DNA from: an uncultured Verrucomicrobiota bacterium
Lineage (GTDB): Bacteria > Verrucomicrobiota > Verrucomicrobiia > Opitutales > Opitutaceae
Direction: 5' to 3'
DNA: 64,000 bases
Assembly (NCBI GenBank): GCA_903898675.1
Contig: CAIUGM010000022.1
Location: 1-64,000, forward strand
Positions 26,761 through 34,838 of this stretch are shown here, piece by piece. Made by a program: the position numbers and the translations under genes. Position 1 is the stretch's first letter. Each line of letters begins with the position of its first letter. The notes beneath the pieces were generated by a model. It did no database searches. It was not told the DNA's origin and saw only the letters and a list, made by a program, of their open reading frames with translations.

Positions 26761-26895
26761 CGGCCGACCATTGCATGAACCGCTTTTCTCCGCCCCCTTT
26801 CGTGTATCCCGTGTTTCGTGGTGGCCTCCGACCCCGGTCGAGCAACCATCCAACACAGGCTCGCCAAAACGCCTCCGGCCGGTGAAACATAATCC

Positions 26896-28137
26896 ATGGT
26901 CCCGACTTCTCCACGCCAGCCGGCCATCGGCTTCATCTTTGTCACCCTGGTCCTCGCCATCGTCGGCTTCGGTTTGCTGATCCCGGTTCTGCCGAAACTG
27001 ATTGTGCAGTTCGAGGGCGGCGACCTCGCCACCGGCTCCCACGCGTACGGCTGGATCATCAGCGTCTATGCGCTGATGCAGTTTGTCGGTTCGCCCATCC
27101 TGGGTTCGCTCTCCGACCGCTACGGCCGGCGGCGCATCATCCTCATCGCCACCGCGGGCTCCGCGGCCGACTACGTGATCATGGCCTGCGCCCCGAGCCT
27201 GTCCTGGCTCTTTGTCGCCCGCATCATCGCCGGCTTCACCGCCGGCGTGCTGTCGACGGCGAACGCCTACGTGGTCGACGTGACCCCGCCCGAGAAGCGC
27301 GCCGGCGCCTTCGGCCTGCTCGGCGCCGCCTTCGGCATCGGCTTCATCATCGGGCCGGCCCTCGGCGGCTTCCTGGGCAACATCGACCTGCGGCTGCCGT
27401 TCTGGTTCGCGGCCGGCTGCTCGGCGATCAACTGGTTCTACGGGTTCCTCGTGCTCCCGGAATCCCTCAAGCCCGAAAACCGCCGCGCGTTTTCGTGGAG
27501 CCGGGCCAACCCCATCGGCGCCCTGCTGGCGCTGAAACACCTGCCCGCGGTGCTGGGGCTGGCGGAAGCCTACTTCATTCTGATGGTGGCCCAGAACATG
27601 ATGTTCTCCACGTGGGCGCTCTATACCGACTACCGCTACCACTGGACCCCGCTCGACGTCGGCCTGTCCCTGATGTTTGTCGGCGTGCTCACCGGCGTGG
27701 TCCAGGCCGTGCTGGTCAAGCAACTGGTGCCCAGGCTGGGCGACGCCCGGTCGGTCGTGATCGGCCTCTGCATTTCCATCGGCGCCTACCTCTGCTACGG
27801 CCAGGCCCAGTATGGCTGGATGATCTACCTCATCATCTTCTTCGGCGCCCTCGCCGGCATCTCCGGCCCGGCCCTGCAGTCGTACGTCACCAAGCACGTG
27901 CCCGCCGACCAGCAGGGCGCCGTGCAGGGCGTTTACGCCGGGCTGGCCAGTCTCGCGGGCATTCCCGGGCCGTTCCTCGCGACGTGGAGTTTCGGCTGGG
28001 CAATCGCCCCGGGCAACCGCTTCCATGTGCCGGGCATCGCGTTCTTCGAGGCGGCCGTCCTCATCGCCCTCGCCCTGTTCCTCGCCCTCCGCAGTTTCCG
28101 CCGGGATACGGTCGCGGCGGCGGTGGCGGCCCATTGA
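26896..28137 (+). CDS. MFS transporter, TetA/DHA1-like efflux family
   Basis: 413 residues with about 12 hydrophobic helices, beginning [20 protein letters not shown]. The DHA1 motif A is [14 protein letters not shown] in the loop between helices 2 and 3, with [14 protein letters not shown] in the central loop and a C-terminal half repeating the fold. The sequence looks like the TCR/Tet-type proton antiporters that export drugs. No TetR regulator is adjacent, so induction is unknown. Nothing shows its actual substrate; a housekeeping role is also possible. Confidence 0.85.
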   Translation: MVPTSPRQPAIGFIFVTLVLAIVGFGLLIPVLPKLIVQFEGGDLATGSHAYGWIISVYALMQFVGSPILGSLSDRYGRRRIILIATAGSAADYVIMACAPSLSWLFVARIIAGFTAGVLSTANAYVVDVTPPEKRAGAFGLLGAAFGIGFIIGPALGGFLGNIDLRLPFWFAAGCSAINWFYGFLVLPESLKPENRRAFSWSRANPIGALLALKHLPAVLGLAEAYFILMVAQNMMFSTWALYTDYRYHWTPLDVGLSLMFVGVLTGVVQAVLVKQLVPRLGDARSVVIGLCISIGAYLCYGQAQYGWMIYLIIFFGALAGISGPALQSYVTKHVPADQQGAVQGVYAGLASLAGIPGPFLATWSFGWAIAPGNRFHVPGIAFFEAAVLIALALFLALRSFRRDTVAAAVAAH

Positions 28138-28202
28138 AAATTCCCCTCCGGCGGGCCTGCGGGGAGCTTGAATCCGCCGGGGAGCACTGCTACCACCTTC
28201 CC

Positions 28203-29291
28203 GTGCCCAACCGTTTCCGGATAGTTACCTGGGTGATTTTGCTGGTGGCCGCCGGCCTTTTCGCCAGCCGTTTCCTGCGGGAGCCGGACATCGCAGTGGC
28301 CGAGGAAACTTACCGCTTCAACCTCGCGCAGGAGGAGGCGGTCAAGACGGGCAACCACGTGGTGTACAGCCGCCACACCGTCAGCAACTCGGGTCTGCCG
28401 ACGCGCGACGCGGCCCGCCACCCGTGGAAATCCCTCCTGAGCGGCGCCACCAACGGCGCACCCCTGCAGGTGGTCTACGTCCACGGCTACAACACGACCT
28501 TCGCGGAATCCATCGCCCAGGGCAATTACCTGAGCCGGCTGCTGCGCCAGTGGACGGCGCAGAAATACCCCGCCACCGCGCTGGACTTCCACACCTTCAG
28601 CTGGCGCGCGGATTTCGGGCCGGACAAATTCCCCACCGCCGAACTCGCCGCCAAGGCCCAGTCCGCCAGCCTCGGCGCCTTCCTCAAGACCCTCCGCCAG
28701 CCGGCCAGCGCGGGCGGCCCGCCGCCGAAAATCATCCTCATCACGCACAGCCTCGGCGCGCGCCTCGTCCTCGAAACCCTGTCCCACCAGGGCCACGACG
28801 CCGACTTTCCCGTCATCTCCGCCCTCCTGCTGGTCGAGCCGGCGATGCTGCGCACCTCCCTCTCCCGCGGCACCTACGAGACCTTCAAGGGCGACAACAT
28901 CATGAGCGTGCGCTACGACGGCGAATTTTTCACCGCCCTCGACAGCGTGCCGTTCGCACTCGCGACGTGTTCGTCCACGGACGACGCCCTCACCCAGATC
29001 TTCAACCCGACCCCCGAGGCCACCGAGGGTCCCGCCACGCCGAAGCTGAACGCCCCGCTCGGCCTGCCGTACTACTCCGCCACGGAAGCCGAGGTGTTCC
29101 CCGACAATTTCCGGCTCATCGACCTGTCGCCGGGCCGCTACATCGACATGGCGCTGCCGTCCCACGACAGCCTGTTTAACGCCAGCGGCCGGCGCGCATT
29201 GTGGACGCTGTGGAGCCGGCTCCTGCGCCAGACCCTCACGCCGGGCGCGCCCACCCCGAAGGTCGAAGAGAAAGAGAAACCACCAGCTTGA
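28203..29291 (+). CDS. Membrane-anchored alpha/beta-hydrolase, DUF900-like
   Basis: 362 residues from the GTG at 28203 (a longer frame running back into the MFS gene has no protein character). An N-terminal signal/anchor is ITWVILLVAAGLFASRF-like (VTWVILLVAAGLFA). VYVHGYNTTFAESI is the hydrolase oxyanion region, and the nucleophile elbow is THSLGARLVLETL. These features match the DUF900 group of hydrolases, of unknown substrate. Its likely location is periplasmic. The gene follows the MFS transporter by 65 bases on the same strand. Confidence 0.75.
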   Translation: MPNRFRIVTWVILLVAAGLFASRFLREPDIAVAEETYRFNLAQEEAVKTGNHVVYSRHTVSNSGLPTRDAARHPWKSLLSGATNGAPLQVVYVHGYNTTFAESIAQGNYLSRLLRQWTAQKYPATALDFHTFSWRADFGPDKFPTAELAAKAQSASLGAFLKTLRQPASAGGPPPKIILITHSLGARLVLETLSHQGHDADFPVISALLLVEPAMLRTSLSRGTYETFKGDNIMSVRYDGEFFTALDSVPFALATCSSTDDALTQIFNPTPEATEGPATPKLNAPLGLPYYSATEAEVFPDNFRLIDLSPGRYIDMALPSHDSLFNASGRRALWTLWSRLLRQTLTPGAPTPKVEEKEKPPA

Positions 29292-29305
29292 TCGCGAGTA
29301 AAGCT

Positions 29306-29368
29306 GTAGCCGGGGTCGCTGACCCCGGTCGGGGGAGTTCACGGACCGGGGTCAGCGACCCCGGCTAC
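29306..29368. repeat. Palindromic GTAGCCGGGGTCGCTGACC repeat
   Basis: The arm GTAGCCGGGGTCGCTGACCC and its reverse complement lie about 22 bases apart just after the hydrolase stop. Partial copies occur near 925-950 and 30247-30269. A short GC stem followed by seven T (29380-29397) ends the region and might act as a weak terminator for the hydrolase gene. Confidence 0.65.
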
Positions 29369-29406
29369 AGTCGGCAAAGACCGGTCCCGGTTTTTTTAAA
29401 CCCGCC

Positions 29407-30063
29407 TTAGCTGGCCGGCGGCCCGCCGTAGTGCGCGCGATGGGCGGCGTAGGCCGCGGTATCGGCGAGCATGGCATCCAGGGTCGCCGTGAGCGGCGCG
29501 AGGTGCACGAGGCCGGAGAACACCGCCTTGTCGCCGATCCCGTCGGTCAGCACGAACGCCGGCCGCTGGTCGATGCGGTGCGCGAAAAATTCCGCCGTGC
29601 TGGCGTCGACGCGCGCCGCCACCTCCGCCGACTCGGCGCGGGCGCGGAGTTTTCCGCCGTCGAGCCCCGTCGCCTTCACCGCCACGGCAATCGCCGGATC
29701 CATCGACGCGACTTTGATCCCTTCGCGGTCGGCCGCATGCGCGAGCGCGAGGCGCAGTTCGTCGCCGGTGAAACCAAAATCCTTGCCCGCCTCGGCCACG
29801 TAGCTGGCGGCCGGGAACAATCCCTCGCGGTAGGGCTCGAGCCAGCCGGAGTTCAGCATGAACGGCGACTGCACCATCAGCCCGCTCCGGCGGTAGAACC
29901 AGTCGCACTGCTCGCGCGACACCGGGTAATCCTCGCGCCGCATCCTCGCGATCTTCCACTCAAACTCCACGCGGCCGGCATAGCGGGTCTTCAGTTCCTT
30001 CCACGTGGGCTCGGCCCAGTAGCACCAGGAGGAGATGACCTCGAGATAGTAGGTGACTTTCAT
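29407..30063 (-). CDS. DsbA-family / 2-hydroxychromene-2-carboxylate isomerase-like protein
   Basis: 218 residues from the ATG at 30063. MKVTYYLEVISSWCYWAEPT is the thioredoxin-fold opening of the HCCA-isomerase/DsbA-like group, with SSWCYWA in the place of the CxxC motif (one cysteine only). LALAHAADREGIKV and the helical insert match the family, and QRPAFVLTDG supplies the cis-proline. These proteins are glutathione-dependent isomerases or thiol oxidoreductases in the cytoplasm. Single-Cys geometry favours a glutathione-transferase-like role. Confidence 0.8.
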   Translation of the reverse strand: MKVTYYLEVISSWCYWAEPTWKELKTRYAGRVEFEWKIARMRREDYPVSREQCDWFYRRSGLMVQSPFMLNSGWLEPYREGLFPAASYVAEAGKDFGFTGDELRLALAHAADREGIKVASMDPAIAVAVKATGLDGGKLRARAESAEVAARVDASTAEFFAHRIDQRPAFVLTDGIGDKAVFSGLVHLAPLTATLDAMLADTAAYAAHRAHYGGPPAS

Positions 30064-30182
30064 GCCCGGAGAATTCCCGGCCCCCGCGCAACCGTCAACG
30101 CCACAGCCGCTCTCCACCGGTACAGCGCCGGGCGGCGGGAAACGTCACACCGGTCGCAAGGTTGGTTTGCTCCGCCTCGGGT

Positions 30183-30269
30183 GTAGCAGCGGTGGTGACA
30201 CCGCTGGCCAGCCGTGTGACCACGGCTGCTACCAAGCGCCTTCTGCCGGCGGGGTCGGTGACCCCGCCC
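30183..30269. repeat. Two adjacent small palindromes (GTAGCAGC... and CGGGGTC... types)
   Basis: GTAGCAGCGGTGGTGACACC is inversely matched near 30213-30232 (ACCACGGCTGCTAC), then GGCGGGGTCGGTGACCCCGCC forms a second hairpin at 30247-30269. These are intergenic repeats between the lipoprotein and DsbA-like genes. Confidence 0.6.
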
Positions 30270-30279
30270 ACATCCCCGC

Positions 30280-30543
30280 TCAGTGCCCGTTGTCGACCTT
30301 GATGCCGGGGTTGATGCCCCGCGCGAACTGGTCCTTGTCGACCGACTGGTCGTCATTCGGCACCCGGCCGGCGAGCAGGTCGGCTTTCAGGACCTTGCGC
30401 TGCACGTGGCTGCCCGTCGCGGGCGGCAGGTAAACATACTCGTCATCGGCGGCCTTCTTGGCCTCGGGCTTGGGCGTGGTGGCGCAGCCGGAGAGGACGA
30501 TGGCCGCGAGGAGGGTGAACAGCAGGACCGTGCGATTTTTCAT
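30280..30543 (-). CDS. Small outer-membrane-type lipoprotein
   Basis: 87 residues. The lipobox is LSGC at residues 17-20 (MKNRTVLLFTLLAAIVLSGC), after which ATTPKPEAKK is a flexible tether. The rest (YVYLPPATGSHVQRKVLKAD, ending GINPGIKVDNGH) has no recognised domain. Exported and lipid-modified; function unknown. Comparable short lipoproteins with a SHVQRKV-like stretch occur in related genomes to my general recollection, but I cannot name a family. Confidence 0.75.
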   Translation of the reverse strand: MKNRTVLLFTLLAAIVLSGCATTPKPEAKKAADDEYVYLPPATGSHVQRKVLKADLLAGRVPNDDQSVDKDQFARGINPGIKVDNGH

Positions 30544-30637
30544 AGTGTGCGAGTAAACGTTACGTAGCAGGTGTTCTGCCCGTCAACAGGGGAAATTCGT
30601 TTGCCTTGGTGCGCGGCGGCGAGCGGCGGCCCTACAC

Positions 30638-31510
30638 CTACCCGTGCCGGCTCTTCTTCAGCTGGCGCCACGCGGCGTCGAGCACGCTGTCGGGCCCTAG
30701 ATAGGTGCTGCCATTGAAACTGTCGGCGAGCACCCGGCCCTCGCTGTCGATCAGCACCAGGCATGGAATGCCGGGGCCGCCGAGCCTGGTGATCTCATCG
30801 GTCTGCCGGATGTCGCTGTATTTGAGCGCGGGCCACGGCATGTTCTCGTCGCGCATGTAGGCCAGCATGTCCCGGGGCGAGCGGTCGTTGCTCACCAGCA
30901 CCAGCTCGAACTCCGGGTAGATGTTCTTGATGCTGCGGTAGCTCTCCAGCAGGTGCGGTGCAAACTCCCGGCACGGCCCGCACCAGCCGGCGGAAAACAT
31001 GATGCCGTAGAATTTCACGCCGCTCAGCTTCCGGACATCATAGGGCTTCAGCTCGCCATCCTCCAGGTGCACCAGCCGGCCCACGAGCAGGCGCTGGATC
31101 GTCGTCGGGGCGGCGTTGCCCGCCGGTGCCACCGGCCGGTTCACGGCCGCGGCCGACACCGCCACCGGCGCAGGCGCGGGGGCCGCCGCCGGCGCGGGAG
31201 CCGCATCCGGCGCCGCGGGCGCGTCCACGACCAGCGTCGTTTTCTCCACCGGCAGGAGCACCGTGACACTGCCGGTGCGCACGACCACCCCGTCGGGTCG
31301 CAGCTTCAGGACGGTCAGCTTGCGGCCCGTGCCGACCAGCATCGCGCCGGTGATCTTGTCCCCTTGCAGGACACTGCCCTTGGTGATGGCGCGGACCTCT
31401 ACTTCGGCCGGCCAGGTCGTCGGATCGGCCAGCATGCCCTCGTAGGTCTCGGCGCGCGCGCCCGGCGGCAGCAGTCCGATAAGCAGGAAGACAACGGGAG
31501 CGAACCTCAT
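30638..31510 (-). CDS. Exported thioredoxin/nucleoredoxin-like protein with Ala/Pro linker
   Basis: 290 residues. Signal peptide MRFAPVVFLLIGLLPPGARA. An N-terminal small beta-barrel-like domain (AEVEVRAITKGSVLQGDKI) is followed by a long alanine/proline linker, then a thioredoxin-fold domain with FSAGWCGPCREFAPHLLESY, ELVLVSNDRSPRDMLAYMRD and GIPCLVLIDSEGRV. The features match nucleoredoxin-like/TryX proteins. The redox motif is CGPC, so disulfide reductase activity in the periplasm is likely. An upstream start in the same frame is a shadow of other DNA and is rejected. Confidence 0.85.
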   Translation of the reverse strand: MRFAPVVFLLIGLLPPGARAETYEGMLADPTTWPAEVEVRAITKGSVLQGDKITGAMLVGTGRKLTVLKLRPDGVVVRTGSVTVLLPVEKTTLVVDAPAAPDAAPAPAAAPAPAPVAVSAAAVNRPVAPAGNAAPTTIQRLLVGRLVHLEDGELKPYDVRKLSGVKFYGIMFSAGWCGPCREFAPHLLESYRSIKNIYPEFELVLVSNDRSPRDMLAYMRDENMPWPALKYSDIRQTDEITRLGGPGIPCLVLIDSEGRVLADSFNGSTYLGPDSVLDAAWRQLKKSRHG

Positions 31511-31650
31511 GGCGGCAGGTTGGCTGGGTTTCTCGGCGGCGTCAAAAGGCGATATTCTTGTCTCGCAGGCTAATTCGGCCGGGCAATCCCCCTGGGTGCG
31601 CCGCGGGCAGTCAGGGACGATTCGCCCGACCAGCCCAGTGTTGCCGGTCC

Positions 31651-32376
31651 TCACGCCACCTTCGCCGGTTGCGCGGCTTCCGGTTCCAATGCGCGCCGCA
31701 GGAGGTTGTATTCCGTCTCGAGGCTGTAGAAGGCGACCGGCGCCAGGCCGTTCAGCTTCGCTTCGACCGCGGCCAGTTGCACCGCGAGCGACCGGGCCCC
31801 CAGATTGACCGCGGCACCCTTCAGCGCATTGATCCGGAGGTTGAGCTGGACGTACTCCGGACCGGTCGGCCCGGCCCGCAATTGGTCCAGCAGGGCGCCG
31901 AGCTGTTTGTGCATATCCAGCCGGAAAGTCGCGATGTCCTGCGACGCAACTCCCAGCCGGCCTGCGACCTCCGCCGCCGGTTCGAGTTGGGCCACCGCAG
32001 GCGGCGCGCCGCAGATGCGCCGGACCTGCTTCAGCACATGGTCGCGGGCATAGGGTTTTAAAATATAATGGCTGATGCCCAGCGCCGCGGCCTGGTCGAT
32101 CTTCTCGCGCTCGCTGTAGACCGTGCACAAAATGATCTTCTGGTCGTGGAACCGTGTATCATCCCGCAACCGCTTGGTCAGCTCAAAGCCGTCGAGCTCC
32201 GGCATCATCACGTCAAAGATGCACAAGTCGAACGCCGGGCCAGCCTCGATCAGTTTCCAAGCCTCGGCGCCGTTGGTCGATGTCGTCACGTCAAACTCCC
32301 CGGCCGAGAGCAGCATGCTCCTCAACAGGATCAGCGACAGGGTGTCGTCTTCGGCGACTAGGATGCGGGTGGGCAT
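31651..32376 (-). CDS. Response regulator (REC) with C-terminal Hpt-like helical domain
   Basis: 241 residues. REC domain ~1-120: the acidic pocket in VAEDDT, phospho-Asp in CIFDVMMPELDG, Thr/Ser in LCTVYSER, and Lys in ILKPYARDHV. The C-terminal part (LRINALKGAAVNLGARSLAV to LETEYNLLRRAL) resembles an Hpt helical bundle: N-ALKGAAVNLGA resembles the H-x-x-K-G-x-x pattern but with an Asn instead of His, so phosphotransfer is doubtful. No kinase is adjacent. Confidence 0.82.
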   Translation of the reverse strand: MPTRILVAEDDTLSLILLRSMLLSAGEFDVTTSTNGAEAWKLIEAGPAFDLCIFDVMMPELDGFELTKRLRDDTRFHDQKIILCTVYSEREKIDQAAALGISHYILKPYARDHVLKQVRRICGAPPAVAQLEPAAEVAGRLGVASQDIATFRLDMHKQLGALLDQLRAGPTGPEYVQLNLRINALKGAAVNLGARSLAVQLAAVEAKLNGLAPVAFYSLETEYNLLRRALEPEAAQPAKVA

Positions 32377-32567
32377 GATCGGCTCCCATTCTATCGGCAC
32401 AAACCGGCCGGCTTTAAGTCCCGCCCACCCACGAATCGCGCTTGCCAGCCCGCCCCCGCCCCGCATCTGTTACTTTTAGAAGGCGACCGGCCCCCGAGAG
32501 CACACCCTCCTCTCCCCCCCGTCTCTAGTCTCCGGCCTCCCGCCTCCCTTTTCCCTTCTCCCAACCC

Positions 32568-34409
32568 ATGCCCTCCGCCTACACCGAAGCCAGCATCAAG
32601 ACCCTCAGCTCCCTCGAGCACATCCGCCTCCGCCCGGGCATGTACATCGGCCGGCTGGGCAACGGCACCCATGCCGAGGACGGCATCTACGTCCTGTTGA
32701 AGGAGACCATCGATAACTCCATCGACGAGTTCATGATGGGCCAGGGCCGGAAGATCGAGGTCGACATCACCGACCGCACCATCCGCGTCCGCGACTACGG
32801 CCGCGGCATCCCGCTCGGCAAGCTCGTCGACTGCGTCTCCATCATCAACACCGGCGCCAAGTACGACTCCGAGACCTTCCAGAAGGCCGTCGGCCTCAAC
32901 GGCGTCGGCCAGAAGGCGGTCAACGCCCTCTCCATCGCCTACCGCGCCCAGGCCTTCCGCGACGGCGAGACCAAGGTCGCCGAGTTCGCCGCGGGCCGGC
33001 TGAAGAAGGAGACCAAGGTCACCAAGCTCGACGAGCGCAACGGCACCCTGATCGAGTTCACGCCCGACGAGGCGCTCTTCGGCAAGGACTTCAAGTACCG
33101 GATGGAGTTCATCGAGGACATGCTCTGGAACTACGCCTTCCTCAACCGCGGCCTCACCCTCACCCTCAACGGCAAGCCGTTCAAGTCGGAGCACGGCCTG
33201 AAGGATCTCCTCACCAAGGAACTCAGCGGCGAACCGCTCTACCCGATCATCCACCTCGAGGGCGAGGACATCGAGGTGGCCTTCACCCACGGCAACCACT
33301 ACGGCGAGGAATACTGGTCCTTCGTCAACGGCCAGCACACCACCATGGGCGGCACCCACCTCGCCGCCTTCCGCGAGGCGCTGGTCGACACCCTCCGCAA
33401 CCACTTCAAGAAGGACTTCGACGCGGCCGACATCCGCCAGTCCATCGATGCCGCCATCGTCGTCCGCGTGCAGGAACCGGTCTTCGAGTCGCAGACCAAG
33501 ACGAAGCTCGGCTCGAGCGACCTCGGCCCCAAGGGCCCGTCGATCAAGGAATTTGTCGGCAAGTTCATGCAGCAGTCGCTCGACACCTACCTGCACAAGA
33601 ACCGCGAGACCGCGGAGATCATCCGCAAAAAGATCGACGAGAACGAGCACGAGCGGAAGGAGCTCGCCGGCATCCGCAACATCGCCCGCGAGCGCGCCAA
33701 GAAGGCCTCGCTCCACAACCGCAAGCTCCGCGACTGCCGCCTCCACCTCGGCGACCGCAACCCGCGCGGCGAGGAAAGCACCCTCTTCATCGTCGAGGGC
33801 GACTCCGCCGCCGGCTCGCTCACCGCCACGCGCGACGTCCAGACGCAGGCCGTCTTCGCCCTCAAGGGCAAGCCGCTCAACACCTACGGCCTGACCAAGA
33901 AGGTCATCTACGAGAACGAGGAGTTCCACCTCCTCCAGTCCGCGCTGAACATCGAGGACGGCCTCGACGGCCTCCGCTACAACCGGATCGTCATCGCCAC
34001 CGACGCCGACGTCGACGGCATGCACATCCGCCTGCTGCTGCTCTCGTTCTTCCTGCAGTTCTTCCCCGACGTCATCCGCAACAACCACCTCTTCATCCTC
34101 CAGACGCCGCTCTTCCGCGTCCGCAACAAGAAGATCACGCGCTACTGCTACTCCGAGCAGGAGAAGCAGGCCGCCGTCGTCGAGTGCGGTGCGACCCACG
34201 AGATCACCCGCTTCAAGGGCCTCGGTGAAATCTCCGCCGGCGAGTTCAAGGACTTCATCGGCGAGAACATCCGCCTCGACCCCGTCAACCTCCACCACCT
34301 CTACAGCAGCGACGAGCTCCTGTCCTTCTTCATGGGCAAGAACACCCCCGAGAGGCAGGACTTCATCATCGACAATCTCCGCGTGGAAAAAGATTTGGTC
34401 GAAGCCTGA
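32568..34409 (+). CDS. parE: DNA topoisomerase IV subunit B (ParE)
   Basis: 613 residues. GHKL ATPase motifs: [30 protein letters not shown] and [13 protein letters not shown]. The transducer segment follows, and the TOPRIM domain with EGDSAAGS (residues ~405-415), then [13 protein letters not shown] and FKGLGEIS. Its length and [20 protein letters not shown] start match the Bacteroidetes/Verrucomicrobia type of ParE. Together with ParC it decatenates daughter chromosomes. Normally parC would lie close downstream; here an opposite-strand esterase and repeats intervene. Confidence 0.93.
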   Translation: MPSAYTEASIKTLSSLEHIRLRPGMYIGRLGNGTHAEDGIYVLLKETIDNSIDEFMMGQGRKIEVDITDRTIRVRDYGRGIPLGKLVDCVSIINTGAKYDSETFQKAVGLNGVGQKAVNALSIAYRAQAFRDGETKVAEFAAGRLKKETKVTKLDERNGTLIEFTPDEALFGKDFKYRMEFIEDMLWNYAFLNRGLTLTLNGKPFKSEHGLKDLLTKELSGEPLYPIIHLEGEDIEVAFTHGNHYGEEYWSFVNGQHTTMGGTHLAAFREALVDTLRNHFKKDFDAADIRQSIDAAIVVRVQEPVFESQTKTKLGSSDLGPKGPSIKEFVGKFMQQSLDTYLHKNRETAEIIRKKIDENEHERKELAGIRNIARERAKKASLHNRKLRDCRLHLGDRNPRGEESTLFIVEGDSAAGSLTATRDVQTQAVFALKGKPLNTYGLTKKVIYENEEFHLLQSALNIEDGLDGLRYNRIVIATDADVDGMHIRLLLLSFFLQFFPDVIRNNHLFILQTPLFRVRNKKITRYCYSEQEKQAAVVECGATHEITRFKGLGEISAGEFKDFIGENIRLDPVNLHHLYSSDELLSFFMGKNTPERQDFIIDNLRVEKDLVEA

Positions 34410-34414
34410 TGCAT

Positions 34415-34838
34415 TTTTGCCCACGGAACACACGGAATACACCGAATCAAATTCACCCAGACCCTCCTTTGGTCGCTTTCCGTGTATTCTGTGTGTTCCG
34501 TGGGCCACCTCCTCCCCCACCTGCGCAGAATCCTGAGCCTTTTTCACCACCGAGACACAGAGGCGCAGAGCCCAAACCTTTTTGACCACGGATTGTCCGA
34601 TGTCGCTTCGCTCGGTACACGAATGCTCACGGATCAATCCTTCAAGACTTTGGTTGGACCACTTTCCTTTCAGAACCCTCCATCCGTGTTAATCAGTGCA
34701 ATCCGTGGTTAAGAAACTCTCTGCGTCTCTGTGCCTCTGTGGTTCAAAACCTTTTCCCCGATTAGCGTCCATTAGCGGCAAATAGCGGTTTAAAACCCTC
34801 CCTTTCCGTTCGCGGTTAACCCATCTGCCCTCCGCGGC
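34415..34838. repeat. Nested inverted-repeat island between parE and the esterase
   Basis: The 429 bases hold repeats in nested order. CACGGAACACACGGAATACA (~34423) pairs with TGTATTCTGTGTGTTCCGTG (~34482); TTTTTCACCACCGAGACACA (~34537) pairs with CTCTGCGTCTCTGTGCCTCT (34719); between these two lie ACCACGGATTGTCCG (~34575) and ATCCGTGTTAATCAGTGCAA (34682). Then GATTAGCGTCCATTAGCGGC (34760) follows. There is no coding potential. This looks like one palindrome inserted into another. Confidence 0.75.

Noticed and set aside
27495-28202. Extended N-terminus for the DUF900-like hydrolase
   Set aside because: This part overlaps the MFS gene in another frame and is Arg/Pro-rich. The GTG at 28203 leads directly into a signal/anchor helix.
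29376-29398. Intrinsic terminator after the DUF900-like gene
   Set aside because: There is a seven-T run, but the preceding stem is only about five base pairs with a two-base loop; too weak to call.
31511-32128. Upstream extension of the thioredoxin-like protein gene (start at 32128)
   Set aside because: The extra part is the shadow of the response-regulator gene and has no domain; the signal peptide begins at 31510.
32391-34637. 748-codon minus-strand ORF opposite parE
   Set aside because: Asp/Val/Leu/Glu-rich shadow of parE codon bias.
34415-34838. Possible insertion sequence between parE and the esterase
   Set aside because: No transposase ORF and no target duplication could be identified; only nested inverted repeats.
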